A stretch of 64,000 nucleotides of DNA from Amorphochlora amoebiformis. Its lineage: Eukaryota; Cercozoa; Chlorarachniophyceae. The stretch is taken from the NCBI GenBank assembly GCA_054601695.1, contig BAAHQB010000107.1, positions 434,001-498,000 of the forward strand, read 5' to 3'. Shown here in pieces: positions 1-44,349 of this stretch (the stretch's first letter is position 1; every line of letters begins with the position of its first letter). The position numbers and the translations under genes were made by a program. The notes below the pieces were generated by a model. The model was not told the DNA's origin and did not search any database. It saw only the letters and a program-made list of their open reading frames with translations.

Positions 1-64
1 TATTTCTCTTCCATTATCCACTTCTGTTTCATATCCATATCAAGTTCTCCTGACATACCGCTAG

Positions 65-11732
<11,668 letters not shown>

Positions 11733-12136
11733 TCCCCGTTTCTATCTCTTGCTCTCCCTTCCCGTCCCACGCCCTCCTCCTTTTTTCCACACTTGCTCTC
11801 CGTCTCTCTCTCCGATTCTCGGATTCTCGACTTTTTTTACGCCTCTCTGTTACTGTAAGTAACTTCTATCAGCGAAAAATATGTAACTCTATTTTTTTTG
11901 TGCGTCAGGATGGCCGCGTGTCTTGAAACAGATAAACTTCGGCATTCCTCTTGACGCAGACCTTCGGAATAGTACACTTGTAGACTGTCCGCAGGTCGAT
12001 CAATCGAAAGCGCCTGATTCAAGAAGTTTTAATGTATCTTGCGCTTATTCTAGTTATTATTACTAACTGGACGTTTACCAGCATATATCTTGTATCTACA
12101 GACATCTAGTTGGTAGTATATGTATTAAAATATATG

Positions 12137-12182
<46 letters not shown>

Positions 12183-12210
12183 TGTGTGTGTATACACATG
12201 TATGTTAAAA

Positions 12211-12276
<66 letters not shown>

Positions 12277-12567
12277 ACACATATATACATACATACACAT
12301 ACATATATATGCGTGTGTGTGTATACATGTATGTTTATAATACACATATATATACACATATACTTTATGTATATACTAGATATTAGTAAGCGTTGCATAG
12401 TAATCAGCGATAGCTTATTGATAATTATCGAAACGACACGCACTGAAGCAGCCGGTGGAGTGCCGATAAATATGAAAATATGTGTGAATGTGTCAATTGT
12501 ATACACTATATGTGTGTATGTATATGTATACATGTGTGTGTGTGTGTGTATACATTGATATAAATAT

Positions 12568-12613
<46 letters not shown>

Positions 12614-13647
12614 CATACACATACACATATCATTAAACGTATTCGTGACGGTGGGTGCGTGCGTACTCTAGGTACTGAAGATTAGACATAAATATACCAC
12701 TTGCACAGACCATCCGATATCGTGTGCAGGCCATACGTATGATGTATATACAATATACAATACATATCATGATATATACAATACGTATACTACTTGCGCA
12801 TACGCATGCAGCCTAGTACATATCGTATTGCGCACACCGTGTATAAGCATGCACATGCGCACGTACGTATAATATATACTCAACTCATATGGTACGTATA
12901 CATTACATACGCATTCTATGGTATATACGTATACTATGATACGTACCTTTACGTACATGCGTACACGTACACTATTACTAGTAATAATATGTGTGATATG
13001 CACATAGTTTAAACTAAGCATACACTTAACCAATATTCTATGTACGTCAAATATTACATACGTACGACATGTACACATGACATGCTCTACAAACTCACCT
13101 GTAACCATGAATGGAAACCACGGATTCGGTTCGTAATATGTAGCTAATATACGTAAGATGCTGTACGTACGTATACTGTCAACGTAGGCACCTGGTGTAT
13201 GACTCTTGTCTCACATGCACTGGTATCTAGAATATTTATTCGGCCGATAAATGTCGGTCTACGTACGCATACCCATCAAACTTCACATAACTATATGAAT
13301 GAATATTGAAGTTATATTGCAATAGGTATACGTGTATATTTTAGATAATCTGAATATCTGATGCGATTGATATGTACAAATTGTTTGGGCTATAGCTAAA
13401 AGTTGTCTGTTTCTTCTACAGCTGCGATCATTGCGCTTTCACGCACAGGCACCGTTAATGAACTCCGGCGATCACCCTGAAGAGAGGAAGAGAATTTATA
13501 ACGTCAATGTATATTACGTGTGTGTAAATACATATTTATCAATATTTATAAATATATATACATTTATATATATATATATATATATTGAATATATATATAT
13601 ATATATATATACATATATATAGGTATGTACTGTTGTGTTATATGTAC

Positions 13648-13701
<54 letters not shown>

Positions 13702-13722
13702 ATACGTATATGTACATATGTG

Positions 13723-13812
<90 letters not shown>

Positions 13813-13918
13813 ATATATATATGTGTGTGTATAAAGTAAGACTTATATTACATTTATACATACACACATATGTATAAAGATACATATGTATGTAGATATA
13901 TGTATATATTTTATATAG

Positions 13919-13953
<35 letters not shown>

Positions 13954-14243
13954 TTCATATAATATTTATATATATGTGTATATGTGTGTAAATATTTACA
14001 TATACACATACACACATATATACATATAAATAGGATATAGCTGCATTACATAAATACATACGTACATGTTGCAAATGTATTAATTAATATTATATATATA
14101 TATATATGTATATATCCATATATATACACACATACATATATATATATATATATACATATAATATACATATATATATATACATATATACATATACATTCGC
14201 ATACAAACAGATATGTAACTGTACATAGCTAGTATCTATTAGA
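11733..14243. other. Convergent interval between genes 1 and 2, with two unassigned candidate exons
   Basis: It begins with a pyrimidine-rich stretch. Island 11918-12001 is open on + (segment INFGIPLDADLRNSTLVD, bounded by cag/ and /gtcgat). Island 13423-13503 is open on + (segment LRSLRFHAQAPLMNSGD, bounded by ctacag/ and /gtcaat). The two join in phase 0 with each other but not with exon 19 of gene 1. Both islands are also open on the - strand, so strand and gene membership are unresolved. Between them, 12640-13420 is not TA repeat: it is rich in alternating purine-pyrimidine words such as TACGTA and GTACGT. The rest is (TA)n. Confidence 0.4.
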
Positions 14244-33595
<19,352 letters not shown>

Positions 33596-33738
33596 CTAAA
33601 TTGAGATTACCGGTTATTCCCCGGATTTCGGCACCCAGAATATCCAAGGGTCTCCGGACTGGCGTGTTGCTACCACTCGTCGTGTATCTCTCTCCCCATT
33701 TCCCTGCACGCCAGGCTGAATATCCGATTTACGGCACC
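33596..33738. promoter_or_regulatory. Short divergent gap between gene 2 and the PP2C gene
   Basis: About 143 bp free of (TA)n separate the open 5' region of gene 2 (-) from the ATG of the PP2C gene (+). This is inferred to be a shared bidirectional promoter or 5' leader region. No TATA box or other element is clear. A - strand frame through 33635-33700 could be one more 5' exon of gene 2. Confidence 0.4.
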
Positions 33739-35056
33739 ATGGGTCAAGCTTCAGGCTGTGCAGGACTATTAAGACCGAAGGAAGACCCGTTAGAAGCCCC
33801 CGACGAGAAGGAGAAGCCGAAAATGCGTCGGCGGTTGTCAACAGTATCAAATCTTGTCGACACGACGGGAAAGGATGAGGCCACACATGCAGGATACAGG
33901 TATCCAATCCACTGTAAGATATGCAAGTGTTAAGCCAGTTTTTGTATCTATAGGGACGAAGGGCTGACGGCTGAAGAGCTCAAGGCGAAAGGAGACTTAC
34001 GCTGTGGAGTGAGAACTCGGAAAGGGCTTGTGCCAGGGAACCCTGGAAAGGTTAACCAGGATCGCTACATTGTAAAGTGGGGCATGAAGGAAAATCTAGG
34101 TTTCTTACTCTTTTGCATTGGATTATACCGTCCTAAACACAACTGCCTCCACTCAGATCTCGCGCTGTTCGGTGCGTTTGATGGCCACGGCCCACTGGGA
34201 CACGCCGTATCGCAGTATGTGGCTACAAAATTGACCAAATACCTAGAGGATGAGGAACTTTTGGTGACAAAACCCAAGGAAGCCATCTTGAATGCCACGG
34301 CGAAGTTATGCGCTAAGCTGGAGGCTGAGGCCAAGCAGACCTGCAGGTTTAGCGGCACAACGGCAGTATACGGGTTGAAGGTGGGAGATATGCTTTACGT
34401 GGCGAACATAGGCGATTCTAGGTTAATATATGCATATGTACATATACATATTTGTATGTATATATGTATATATATATATATATATACATGTATTTAGAAT
34501 ATGATATATGCATGTGCGTTTCATTTTTGAACTTCTCTAACCCCATAAATATGCTTCTTAGATGTATGATGTGCACTCGGGTGGGTTCCCACACGTACTC
34601 AACAATAGCTCTGAGCAAGGATCACAAGCCTGAGGATCCAACAGAACGGGAGAGAATCTTGAAAGCCGGGGGCCGTGTTCATCCTCTAAAAGGGATATAT
34701 GGCAGCGCTGGTATGCACGATCATCTACGCGAAAGATTGAAATGTGTGAAGAATCGGATGTATGTGTTCAGGCCCGCATAGGGTGTGGCTAGGCAAGCAG
34801 GATTTGCCGGGATTGGCCATGTCACGGTCGATTGGGGATAGCCTGGCACACACAGTGGGGGTCACGGACATCCCTGATATAACAGAACACAAAATATTCT
34901 CATCAGGTATCATGTATACATGTATATTAATTATGAACGAATGTTCAATGGCATAATGTACAAAAACATATATATATATATATATATATTTTTATATATA
35001 TGCTATCATGTATATATGTATATTAATTTCAAACAAATACAATAGCATATTATTGT

Positions 35057-35103
<47 letters not shown>

Positions 35104-35325
35104 GAATATATAAATATATACATATACATATATATATATATATACATCTATGTTTATGCATATGTGTCAAATATACATGTAAATTTATAAATATACATTA
35201 TATATATATATATATATATATAATATTTACATAAAATTAAATACAAATATGTGTGTGTGTGTACATACATATTTTAGCATTCAAGTGTTTAGAATATAAG
35301 TTATAATACATATATATATATATAT

Positions 35326-35358
<33 letters not shown>

Positions 35359-35626
35359 CATATATATATAATATATATTTATATATTTATACATATATAC
35401 ATATATATATATGTATATATACATCTATGCATATGTGCATATTTTATGTGCACATATTTTTGTGTTTTTTACGCATTTAAATGTATGATACAAATACAAC
35501 ATAGAAATATATATGTATGTATAATTTTAGAAACATGTATATTATGTGGAATACATGGTGTTTAGATTTATTATAAACATTCATTTTTATTTTTATATAT
35601 ATGTGACAACACATACATACACATAC

Positions 35627-35665
<39 letters not shown>

Positions 35666-35715
35666 ATATATATATATATATATATACATATGTAAAAAAT
35701 ATACATACATATAAT

Positions 35716-35747
<32 letters not shown>

Positions 35748-35836
35748 TACATATATATAACCATATATATTAACATATATGTCACGTATTGGAAAATAAT
35801 ACATTTATCGATATAATATGATACATTTCGTTATAC

Positions 35837-35871
<35 letters not shown>

Positions 35872-36121
35872 AATATATATATATACACACATATATATAA
35901 TCGAGATACATCCCTCAGACAAATTCGTAGTTTGGGCCTCAGACGGCGTCTGGGACTTTGTCAATGGTTCAGAGATAGCAGAGATCTGCCACGCCTTTGC
36001 TCCCGACATGGACGGTGCTGCTGCTGCTATCGTCGATAGGGCATACCGCAAGTGGAAGAAAAACGAGGCTGTCGTCGATGATATAACTGCCGTCGTGGTG
36101 CAGCTAAATGCCACAGGATGA
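33739..36121 (+). CDS. PP2C/PPM-type serine/threonine protein phosphatase, 6 exons
   Basis: Metal-dependent phosphatase removing phosphate from Ser/Thr. Exons: 33739-33899, 33954-34099, 34157-34421, 34562-34710, 34772-34906, 35904-36121 (TGA), about 357 residues. Family motifs are in order: [20 protein letters not shown] (metal-binding Asp-Gly), [30 protein letters not shown] with [27 protein letters not shown] and DDITAVVV. All are needed for a canonical active site, so it should be catalytic. The N-terminus MGQASGC has Gly2 and Cys7, so lipid modification and membrane attachment are possible but not certain. It begins 143 bp from divergent gene 2. Oddities: intron 2 (57 nt) has no stop and is a multiple of three, and the last exon only fits in frame if the acceptor is after 35903 (cg) rather than the ag at 35904-35905. 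Confidence 0.93.
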
Positions 36122-36622
36122 TCTATTTGATGTAATAGATATTGTAATTATAAATGTCATGCGCCGCAATGATTATTAATTGTGTAAATGTTTCTATGAA
36201 CGCGCTGAACTTCATATCTATATAATCAGCTTGTCACATAAACTCTCATTAATAAAGAACACAACATTTATACAGCTGTTACACAAGTCCTCAATGTTAT
36301 ATTAGGATTCCCGTTACTATGATCAGTTAAACTTGTATCATGCATGATATTCGCGATATGTTTGTACTAGCTGAGTCATCTACTAGATCTAGCTCTAGTG
36401 CTGGTGGTATAGGCTAGATCTAGTAGATATTGAACTGGCTCTATAGATACCTTGGCATACAGTATCTATTGTGCCCAAATTAAAATTAGTGCTCCTTTAC
36501 ATTCTGCGGTAATTTGCTTATTAATGCCGCTGAAAATCAAACATTGTTAATGGCATAACCAGAAAGCTGCTTAACCTCTTCGATTCGACTTGTTCGATTC
36601 TGATAATCTCAATACGCTTACC
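36122..36622. terminator. Convergent 3' interval between PP2C and IMPACT genes, with a 16-bp hairpin
   Basis: TA-poor 500 bp between two converging genes. 36378-36393 (atctactagatctagc) is exactly complementary to 36413-36428, with a 19-nt loop. The position suits a role in 3' end formation, but that is inference. A matching ag/CGG acceptor at 36530 would give an alternative two-codon terminal exon for the gene on the left strand. I preferred the in-frame TGA at 36623. Confidence 0.4.
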
Positions 36623-36719
36623 TCAAAGTAGTCTTCTTTCCTTAGCTTCCGTGTTTGCCTCACCAGGGTTGCTTTTGATTGCTGGAATGGGTTGGCACAG
36701 TTCGAAAATGCAACTCAAA

Positions 36720-36756
<37 letters not shown>

Positions 36757-37381
36757 ATGAGTATATATTGTGGGTATACGTATGCTTATGTATTCTGCAG
36801 TTGTGTTTTATTGTAAATATCATGATATCATCAGACACATAACACGTTATATACACAATATATATATATATATATATGTATATGTATACATATACATATG
36901 CACATGTATTTATATTTATGCATATATTTAACATATATAATTACATACATATATGTGAATATGGGTTAACATACTTTACATTTTTACGTGATTTTGTTTG
37001 TATGTATATACTCGCATGGATATAAAAATGTAATATGTAAATGTATACATTCTCCTTGAGGCTGAGAGTGTATACCAAGTTTGAGAGCCTCCACCTGAAT
37101 ACACACACAAACATACACACAACACAAGCATATATATATATGTTTATTTATATATACACAATACACATAATATATATATATATATTGTATTTACATATGT
37201 ACCCATTTGTATACATACACACATATATATATATGAATATGTATACCAATGTACATAAATAAACAATATATACATATATATATATATATATGTATATATA
37301 TGCATTCACGTTTAATATATAATATACGTATAAATAAGAATGTATATATATGCGTATCATGTGCATATTATATCGAGAAAC

Positions 37382-37423
<42 letters not shown>

Positions 37424-37540
37424 AAATATATTATAAATACTATTTATATATATATATATTTGAAGCCCTTTACCGCTGCCTCAGCAACTGTTAAGTACGC
37501 ATGCTTTAAACCACGGATCCCTAGCTTTGTGCCTATAGAT

Positions 37541-37576
<36 letters not shown>

Positions 37577-37691
37577 AATACATATACATTATATATATGT
37601 ATATATTATATGTATATATACATATGTATAATGTATTTATGATCATATGCATCTATATACACACAGACACACACACGATATATATATATAT

Positions 37692-37723
<32 letters not shown>

Positions 37724-37778
37724 GCATGAATGTGTTGTATATATATATGTATATATATGTATACATTACAGTATATAC

Positions 37779-37810
<32 letters not shown>

Positions 37811-38249
37811 TATATATATATACACCTTTATATGTATATTTATATACGTAAATTGATAATATATATATATGTATATATATATAAATATATATTTGCGTAA
37901 ATATGTGTACAATATTGCTATATTACACAAGCTAATACATCATATGTTGTACAATATGTAGATATATCGTATAAGTAAACATATTATTTAGTATACAACC
38001 TTGCCATTCTCGAACAACAAAAAGGCCAATATCCAACACCTGCAGGATTAATATATACATATATATATACATACACACATATATATATATATATGTATAT
38101 AATATACATAGATATTTACGAAATATATATATATATATATATCCATACATATATATATATATATAATACTTACAAAATACATACATATATATACTTATAT
38201 TATACACTTTTATACATATATACATACATATATGTATACGTATATGTAA

Positions 38250-38291
<42 letters not shown>

Positions 38292-38489
38292 GTATATGTA
38301 TTTGTAGCACCTGTTTTGAAAGAAGTGCTCTGCCCAAAACCCGTCCTACCTCCGCCCTCTTAGGCTCCCCTACAATAGCATATATGTAAACATATATCAT
38401 ATGTATATATATACATATATCATATGTATATATATATATATATATTAGTATATATTACATATCTAAATCTACATACATTCATTCGTGCC

Positions 38490-38521
<32 letters not shown>

Positions 38522-38716
38522 GAAAAGAACATAACTGAATGTAAACATGGTACCGTCATCTCCATGAGCCTGTCGACCATCTGAGAAATTGGCCGAGAAA
38601 GGGATATGTATTGCCTTGGGGAATCTAGGTAGTACATTAAATATATACACACATATATAGTATATATTGGTGTATATATCTATACAAAAACATGTATACG
38701 TACGTATATATATATA

Positions 38717-38757
<41 letters not shown>

Positions 38758-38839
38758 GTGTACGCAAATATAATATACATGCATTATTCATGATAGCAAA
38801 ACAATAGCCGAGGAGCAAAGTGAAATCATGTTTATATAG

Positions 38840-38881
<42 letters not shown>

Positions 38882-39339
38882 ATATATATATATACATATA
38901 TCTAGATGTATAAAGTATATAGTATAATATGTCATGTATGTATTATACATAAGCACACATAAATATACATGTCTAGATTGTATTATCCACAGATACATCT
39001 ATATATGTATATATGTATATGTATACTGTGAATATCTACACATATTAATATACGCATTCTCTATTTTATACACCTTTCTTTAAGTCCCTCCATAGCGCCC
39101 GCCGCATCCCTCGTGGACCTGGTTAGGTTACGGCTACGCTCAGTGTTCGGGTTATGAGCCTTAGGTTGTGATTATGATTGGGTTGTGATCGAGCGATGAT
39201 CAGATTATTCAGCGTATCCTAGCCCAAGCTCGTGTTAGGTATATATTTAGGGTTAGGTTTAGGGTTAGGTTTGACTGTCATAGCTTGATTAAGGCTAGAT
39301 TTAGTGGGTTTTTTACAAGTCTATTTCACTATGAATGTT

Positions 39340-39384
<45 letters not shown>

Positions 39385-39729
39385 ACGTATAGTAGGTAAC
39401 ATTAAATTTATGTATACATACAACAAAATAACAGCACATGTTGACCCGCATGGACAATAATACGTATATATTACATCTGCATGTAAATATTGTACATGTT
39501 GACCTGCATGGAAGGAGGAAAGCGTAGAAAATGCTATCCTTAACCTCTAGCTTTGCTGCTACCTGTTAAAATAGAATATGTATGTATGCGTATATTCATG
39601 CATATATATGTAATATAATACATCAGGAATGTAAGAATGTCTTTTTTATATCTAGATTTGCGATGCAAGTATCGGGAGAGATGGAGGGATTTATATATAC
39701 CTATGTATATATATATATATACATAATAC

Positions 39730-39776
<47 letters not shown>

Positions 39777-40070
39777 AATAAGATGGCAGCGGCAGAGCAG
39801 GAGAAAGGAAAAATGATACACGAAGAAGATGGCATAATTAAATATGTACATATATACATATACATATTAAATAATACTATATTATTATTATATATACATA
39901 TGTATATATATATATATATATATATTACGATATATGATTTAAACCTCTGCGATTCTAACTTGCGTTGACATTTGATCAATAGCGTTTGCGTCCTTCTTCG
40001 GGCCATTCAAGAGCCCATTGTAAATCTATGAGAGGTCATAAGCAATAAATTACATGGTATATATTACATT

Positions 40071-40107
<37 letters not shown>

Positions 40108-40275
40108 AATGTATATATATATATATGTGTATGTATATATAATACATATTACAAAATACAAAAATACATAAAATATACATGAATACGTTCACATATACAT
40201 ATATAGATTTATATATATATATATATACATATATATGTATATATATATATATATATGTCCATTTATATATTTATA

Positions 40276-40316
<41 letters not shown>

Positions 40317-40367
40317 ACACATATCAATAAACTCAAATATATCTACCACTTCGTTATTCAAAACCAT
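36623..40367 (-). CDS. IMPACT / YIH1 / YigZ (UPF0029) family protein, 10 exons
   Basis: In yeast and animals this domain binds GCN1 and restrains GCN2 signalling; bacterial relatives are YigZ. Exons: 40367-40347, 40025-39945, 39562-39504, 39118-39074, 38624-38554, 38369-38311, 38039-38000, 37532-37474, 37094-37076, 36681-36623 (TGA). All phases close, giving 170 residues. The family core is clear: [12 protein letters not shown], then [16 protein letters not shown] (the D-D-G-E-P signature), then [18 protein letters not shown] and [13 protein letters not shown]. The ATG at 40367 sits in a gagccATGG context. There is no RWD domain, so it resembles the short IMPACT-core form. The ninth exon is only 19 nt. 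Several islands were open in other frames; the family match fixed the choice. Confidence 0.88.
39120..39290 (+). repeat. Degenerate TTAGGG-like tract
   Basis: GGTTAGG and GGGTTAGGTTTAGGG words immediately beside the acceptor of IMPACT exon 4. Confidence 0.75.
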
Positions 40368-40389
40368 GGCTCGCCCGGGCAGCTGCTTA

Positions 40390-40520
40390 AGTTGAGGTTG
40401 GGTTTGGATTTGGGTTTCTGTTTGGATTTGGGTTTGGGTTTGGGTTTGAGTTTGGATTTTGGTTTGGGTTTGAGATCGGAGTTTAAATTGGGAATGGAGA
40501 TGGGAGGGAGACTGGGGCTC
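40390..40520 (+). repeat. TTTGGG-rich tract
   Basis: About ten GGGTTTGG words upstream of the IMPACT start. On the - strand it supplies CCCAAA pyrimidine-rich sequence. Confidence 0.8.
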
Positions 40521-40567
40521 TAGTAGCTCGGTTTTGGTTCGGGGCTTGCCTATACACACATAAGCTA

Positions 40568-40601
<34 letters not shown>

Positions 40602-40830
40602 ATATAATAATAATACGTACACACGCATATTTAGATCAATATACATATATATGTATATATATATATATATAGATATCTAAATAATTTATATATATATATA
40701 TATATGGCTATACATATATGTATATAGTATACATATATATATATATATATATGCAAATATATGTTTATATATACATGTATATATGTTATAATATATCTAT
40801 ACAATATGGTGCATGTGGTAAGACACAGGG

Positions 40831-40958
40831 GTTTGGAGAGTAACTGATAACCTTAATATGTGTCTATACAATATGTATTTATATAACTATATATATATAT
40901 AGTTATATAAATACATATTGTATAGACTCATATTTAGGTTATCAGTTACTCTCCAAGC
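40831..40958. repeat. 128-bp fold-back (inverted repeat) element
   Basis: Core 40862-40927 is a perfect 66-bp palindrome. Flanks continue the symmetry with few mismatches, so gagagtaactgataacc on the left matches ggttatcagttactctc on the right. The whole could extrude as a cruciform or encode a hairpin RNA. Confidence 0.9.
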
Positions 40959-41004
40959 CATATATATATATATATATATATAGATATATTCATCTTTAAA
41001 TTTA

Positions 41005-41055
41005 GAGTGTATGTGGGAAGACAGGGGCCTTGATAGTAACTGATAACCTTTCGGT
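41005..41055 (+). repeat. Third copy of the fold-back arm sequence
   Basis: gtatgtgggaagacaggggcc then agtaactgataacctt repeats the left arm at 40810-40855 (gcatgtggtaagacacaggg, agtaactgataacctt). Confidence 0.8.
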
Positions 41056-41218
41056 GTGGTGTAAGTGGGTTCCTGCACTCCTTTGTGCTCCCTAATTTGA
41101 AGATATATATATATATATGTATATATGTATACATATATATATATATATATGTTAAAAGAGAAATATATGGACTAGCACGCACACACACACATATATATAT
41201 ATATATGTATATAATATA

Positions 41219-41262
<44 letters not shown>

Positions 41263-41553
41263 TTTATATTCTAAATTATTCCATTAAATTATATGAATAT
41301 ATGTGCACTTTCATATTATGCATATGTATACATATACACATATACAAGTATAATATATGCATGTACTATTAGGACATTAAGTATATGTGTATATAAAAGT
41401 ATACATATATATATATATATATATTTATTTATTTAATACAATAAAAATAATATAATATATATATATATAAGTATAACATATCAGTATGTATATATTGAAA
41501 CTGTACATATACATACATACATACATACATAAATGTATACATACATTACATAT

Positions 41554-41584
<31 letters not shown>

Positions 41585-41845
41585 CGCATATATATATATA
41601 TATATATATATTACTTCAAAACTAAACGAAACAGTACACACACAATACATATATCATACTAAATCTACCAATAAGGCCAATTGGGCGTCTACACGAAATC
41701 ATTTCCGACCAAAACGGCCAACGGAGCAAAAAAAAAAAAAGGGTGGGGGGAATGTTAAGAAAGAAAGTGTAGAGTGGAAAAAGTAACAGAGAGTGGGGGA
41801 GAGAAAGAGAGCCTTCACGATTTTCTTTATTCGTTCTCTCCTCTC

Positions 41846-42145
41846 TATATCACTCACTTCTTTTTCCCCGTCTTTCCCTCCCTCTGTCCTTCCCTCCCTC
41901 TGTCTTCCCTCCCTCTGTCTTCCCTCCCTCTGTCTTTCCCGCCCTCTCTCTTTCTCTCCCTCTCGCTTTCTCTCCCTCTCTCTTTCTCTGCCTCTCTGTT
42001 TCTCTCCCTCTCTCTTTCACTCCCTCTCTCTTTCTCTGCCTCTCTCTTTCTCTCCCTCTCTCTTTCTCTCCCTCTCTCTTTCTCTGCCTCTCTCTTTCTC
42101 TCCCTCTCTCTTTCTCTGCCTCTCTCTTTCTCTCCCTCTCTCTTT

Positions 42146-42204
<59 letters not shown>

Positions 42205-42330
42205 CCTCTCTCTTTCTCTCCCTCTCTCTCTCTCCCTCTCTCTCTCTCCCTCTCTCTTTCTCTCCCTCTCTCTTCTCTCTCTGTCTTTCTCTCCCTCTGT
42301 CTTTCTCCCCTTCCGTCTTTCTCTCCTTCA
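41846..42330 (+). repeat. CT-rich tract, about 480 bp
   Basis: Mostly CCCTCTCTCTTTCTCT units, ending at ttcag. Frames in it (Ser-Leu or Arg-Glu repeats) are not genes. Confidence 0.95.
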
Positions 42331-42696
42331 GAAAATCGAAATAGGGAAGAAATGAAGAAATGAAGAAATGAAGAATGGGAGGATCCAGAAAGGAAAAGTA
42401 TTGAGGAGGCTGAAGATAACAATAGGAACACCGTAACATTATTCAAGGATGATATAAAATAGTTAACGTAATTACAAATAAATACTTGCCTTAATTACAT
42501 ATATATATATATATTATATATATGTATATATACAAAAAAATACATATGATATCTATATACACGTACATATATAAATATATATACATATATATATTCATGT
42601 TTATATGCATGTATGTTTATATGTGTATATTTGTATTATACATGCAACATGTATATATATATATATATGTATATATATCGAATGTATACAACGTAC

Positions 42697-42883
42697 CTGA
42701 TATTGTTTTCCCTGCCCCGAAATCACCAAAGTAGGAGTTTTTGTCTGCATTACATTTATAGATGTACAAATATATATATATATATATGTTACATTTTATA
42801 TATATATACATATATATATATATATAAATATATTATATATATATATATATATATATAAATATAAATATGGACATAGTATGCAT

Positions 42884-42914
<31 letters not shown>

Positions 42915-43085
42915 CACACATATATGTATATATATATATATATATGTTTGCGTATGTACATGCATATTATATACATGTATGAATATAGATTATGGGCAAA
43001 CACCTTGTCTGACTCGTCGAAAGTAACGTGGGTTGCAATATTTCGAATCGTTAGACTAACCCTAACACCAACCTGATAACATATG

Positions 43086-43125
<40 letters not shown>

Positions 43126-43165
43126 ACATCATTTTATTAATAGTATTCAGACATATGTTATATCC

Positions 43166-43197
<32 letters not shown>

Positions 43198-44244
43198 AAA
43201 TATATATATATACATATACACAAACGTAAGATGTATATAAGCTGTAGTTGCATGAATACATATATACATGTATATATATAACATATATGCATATATATAT
43301 ATATGTATATATATATATATTAATATAGTTACATATATCTGTATGTATATAATGTACATGTACGCATATGTATGTAATATGAGTCCATATCTCTCTCTTG
43401 ACCTTTGTGCTATATTTCCATTCTACATATATAAAAATATTATGTAATGTCTATATACATCTATATATATTTATATATATATATATGCATGTTTTTGTCA
43501 TACCATATATATATATAGATATATATTTATATATGTATATATATATATCATAATTTGAGTCTACATACCTCTTTCTTGAACTTAGGTGTACTATCCTTCC
43601 ATAATTTGTTCGTTGTGATATATATATATATATACATATATGTATGTATATATGTATATATATATATATATATTTATACATACATATGAACAATAAATAT
43701 ATATTTATATATTACATCAATAAATCTTATAAACATAAATATATTTCAATATATATTTACACATACATATGTAAAAATGAATGTGTAAATAAATATATAT
43801 ATATATATAGATATAACATATATATATATATATATAAATGTATTGTGAATCTACATACCTCTTTCTTGACCTTTGGTATACTATGCTTCCATAATTTGTT
43901 AGTTTTGGGCCCAATTACAAATATCGATCCATGTGGAAGGTGAATCTAACAAATGTATCATGTATATATATATGTATATATATATATATATATATATACT
44001 ATAAATGTATGTATATATACAACTAATCTGGAAAGGACAGATGTACCATCTATATATATATATATCTATACGGATATATTTAAATGCATATATATATATA
44101 ATCTATTAAATATATATATATATATACCTATTACACTATTTAAGCCAACAAGGACAGATGTATCATGTATACTTTTGCCTTTATATTTTTAATTTAGATG
44201 TAATTATACATATATATATATATATATGTATATGTAGATTATAT

Positions 44245-44285
<41 letters not shown>

Positions 44286-44312
44286 GTAGTATAATATATA
44301 TTATATATATGT

Positions 44313-44349
<37 letters not shown>

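Larger units (their letters stand above)
40368..42696. other. Interval between IMPACT and AlkB-like genes; 3' end of the AlkB-like gene not resolved
   Basis: Contains a TTTGGG-rich tract (40390-40520), a long fold-back repeat (40831-40958) with a third copy near 41005-41055, (TA)n, and a 480-bp CT tract (41846-42330). On the - strand, an island with acceptor cttcag/ at 42410 opens as PPQYFSFLDPPILHFF in phase with the last sure AlkB exon. It then runs into GA-repeat coding for Arg-Glu, so I do not accept it as the terminal exon. Confidence 0.4.

Noticed and set aside
33614-33907. 97-residue - strand frame
   Set aside because: Mostly antisense to PP2C exon 1. A short 5' exon of gene 2 near 33635-33700 remains possible but has no ATG.
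39789-39849. Frame starting [15 protein letters not shown] on +
   Set aside because: Looks coding and has a gtacat donor, but it lies inside an IMPACT intron, has no partner exons on + and is short.
41774-42446. Ser-Leu-rich and Arg-Glu-rich frames up to 198 residues
   Set aside because: Translation of the CT microsatellite; no family signal.
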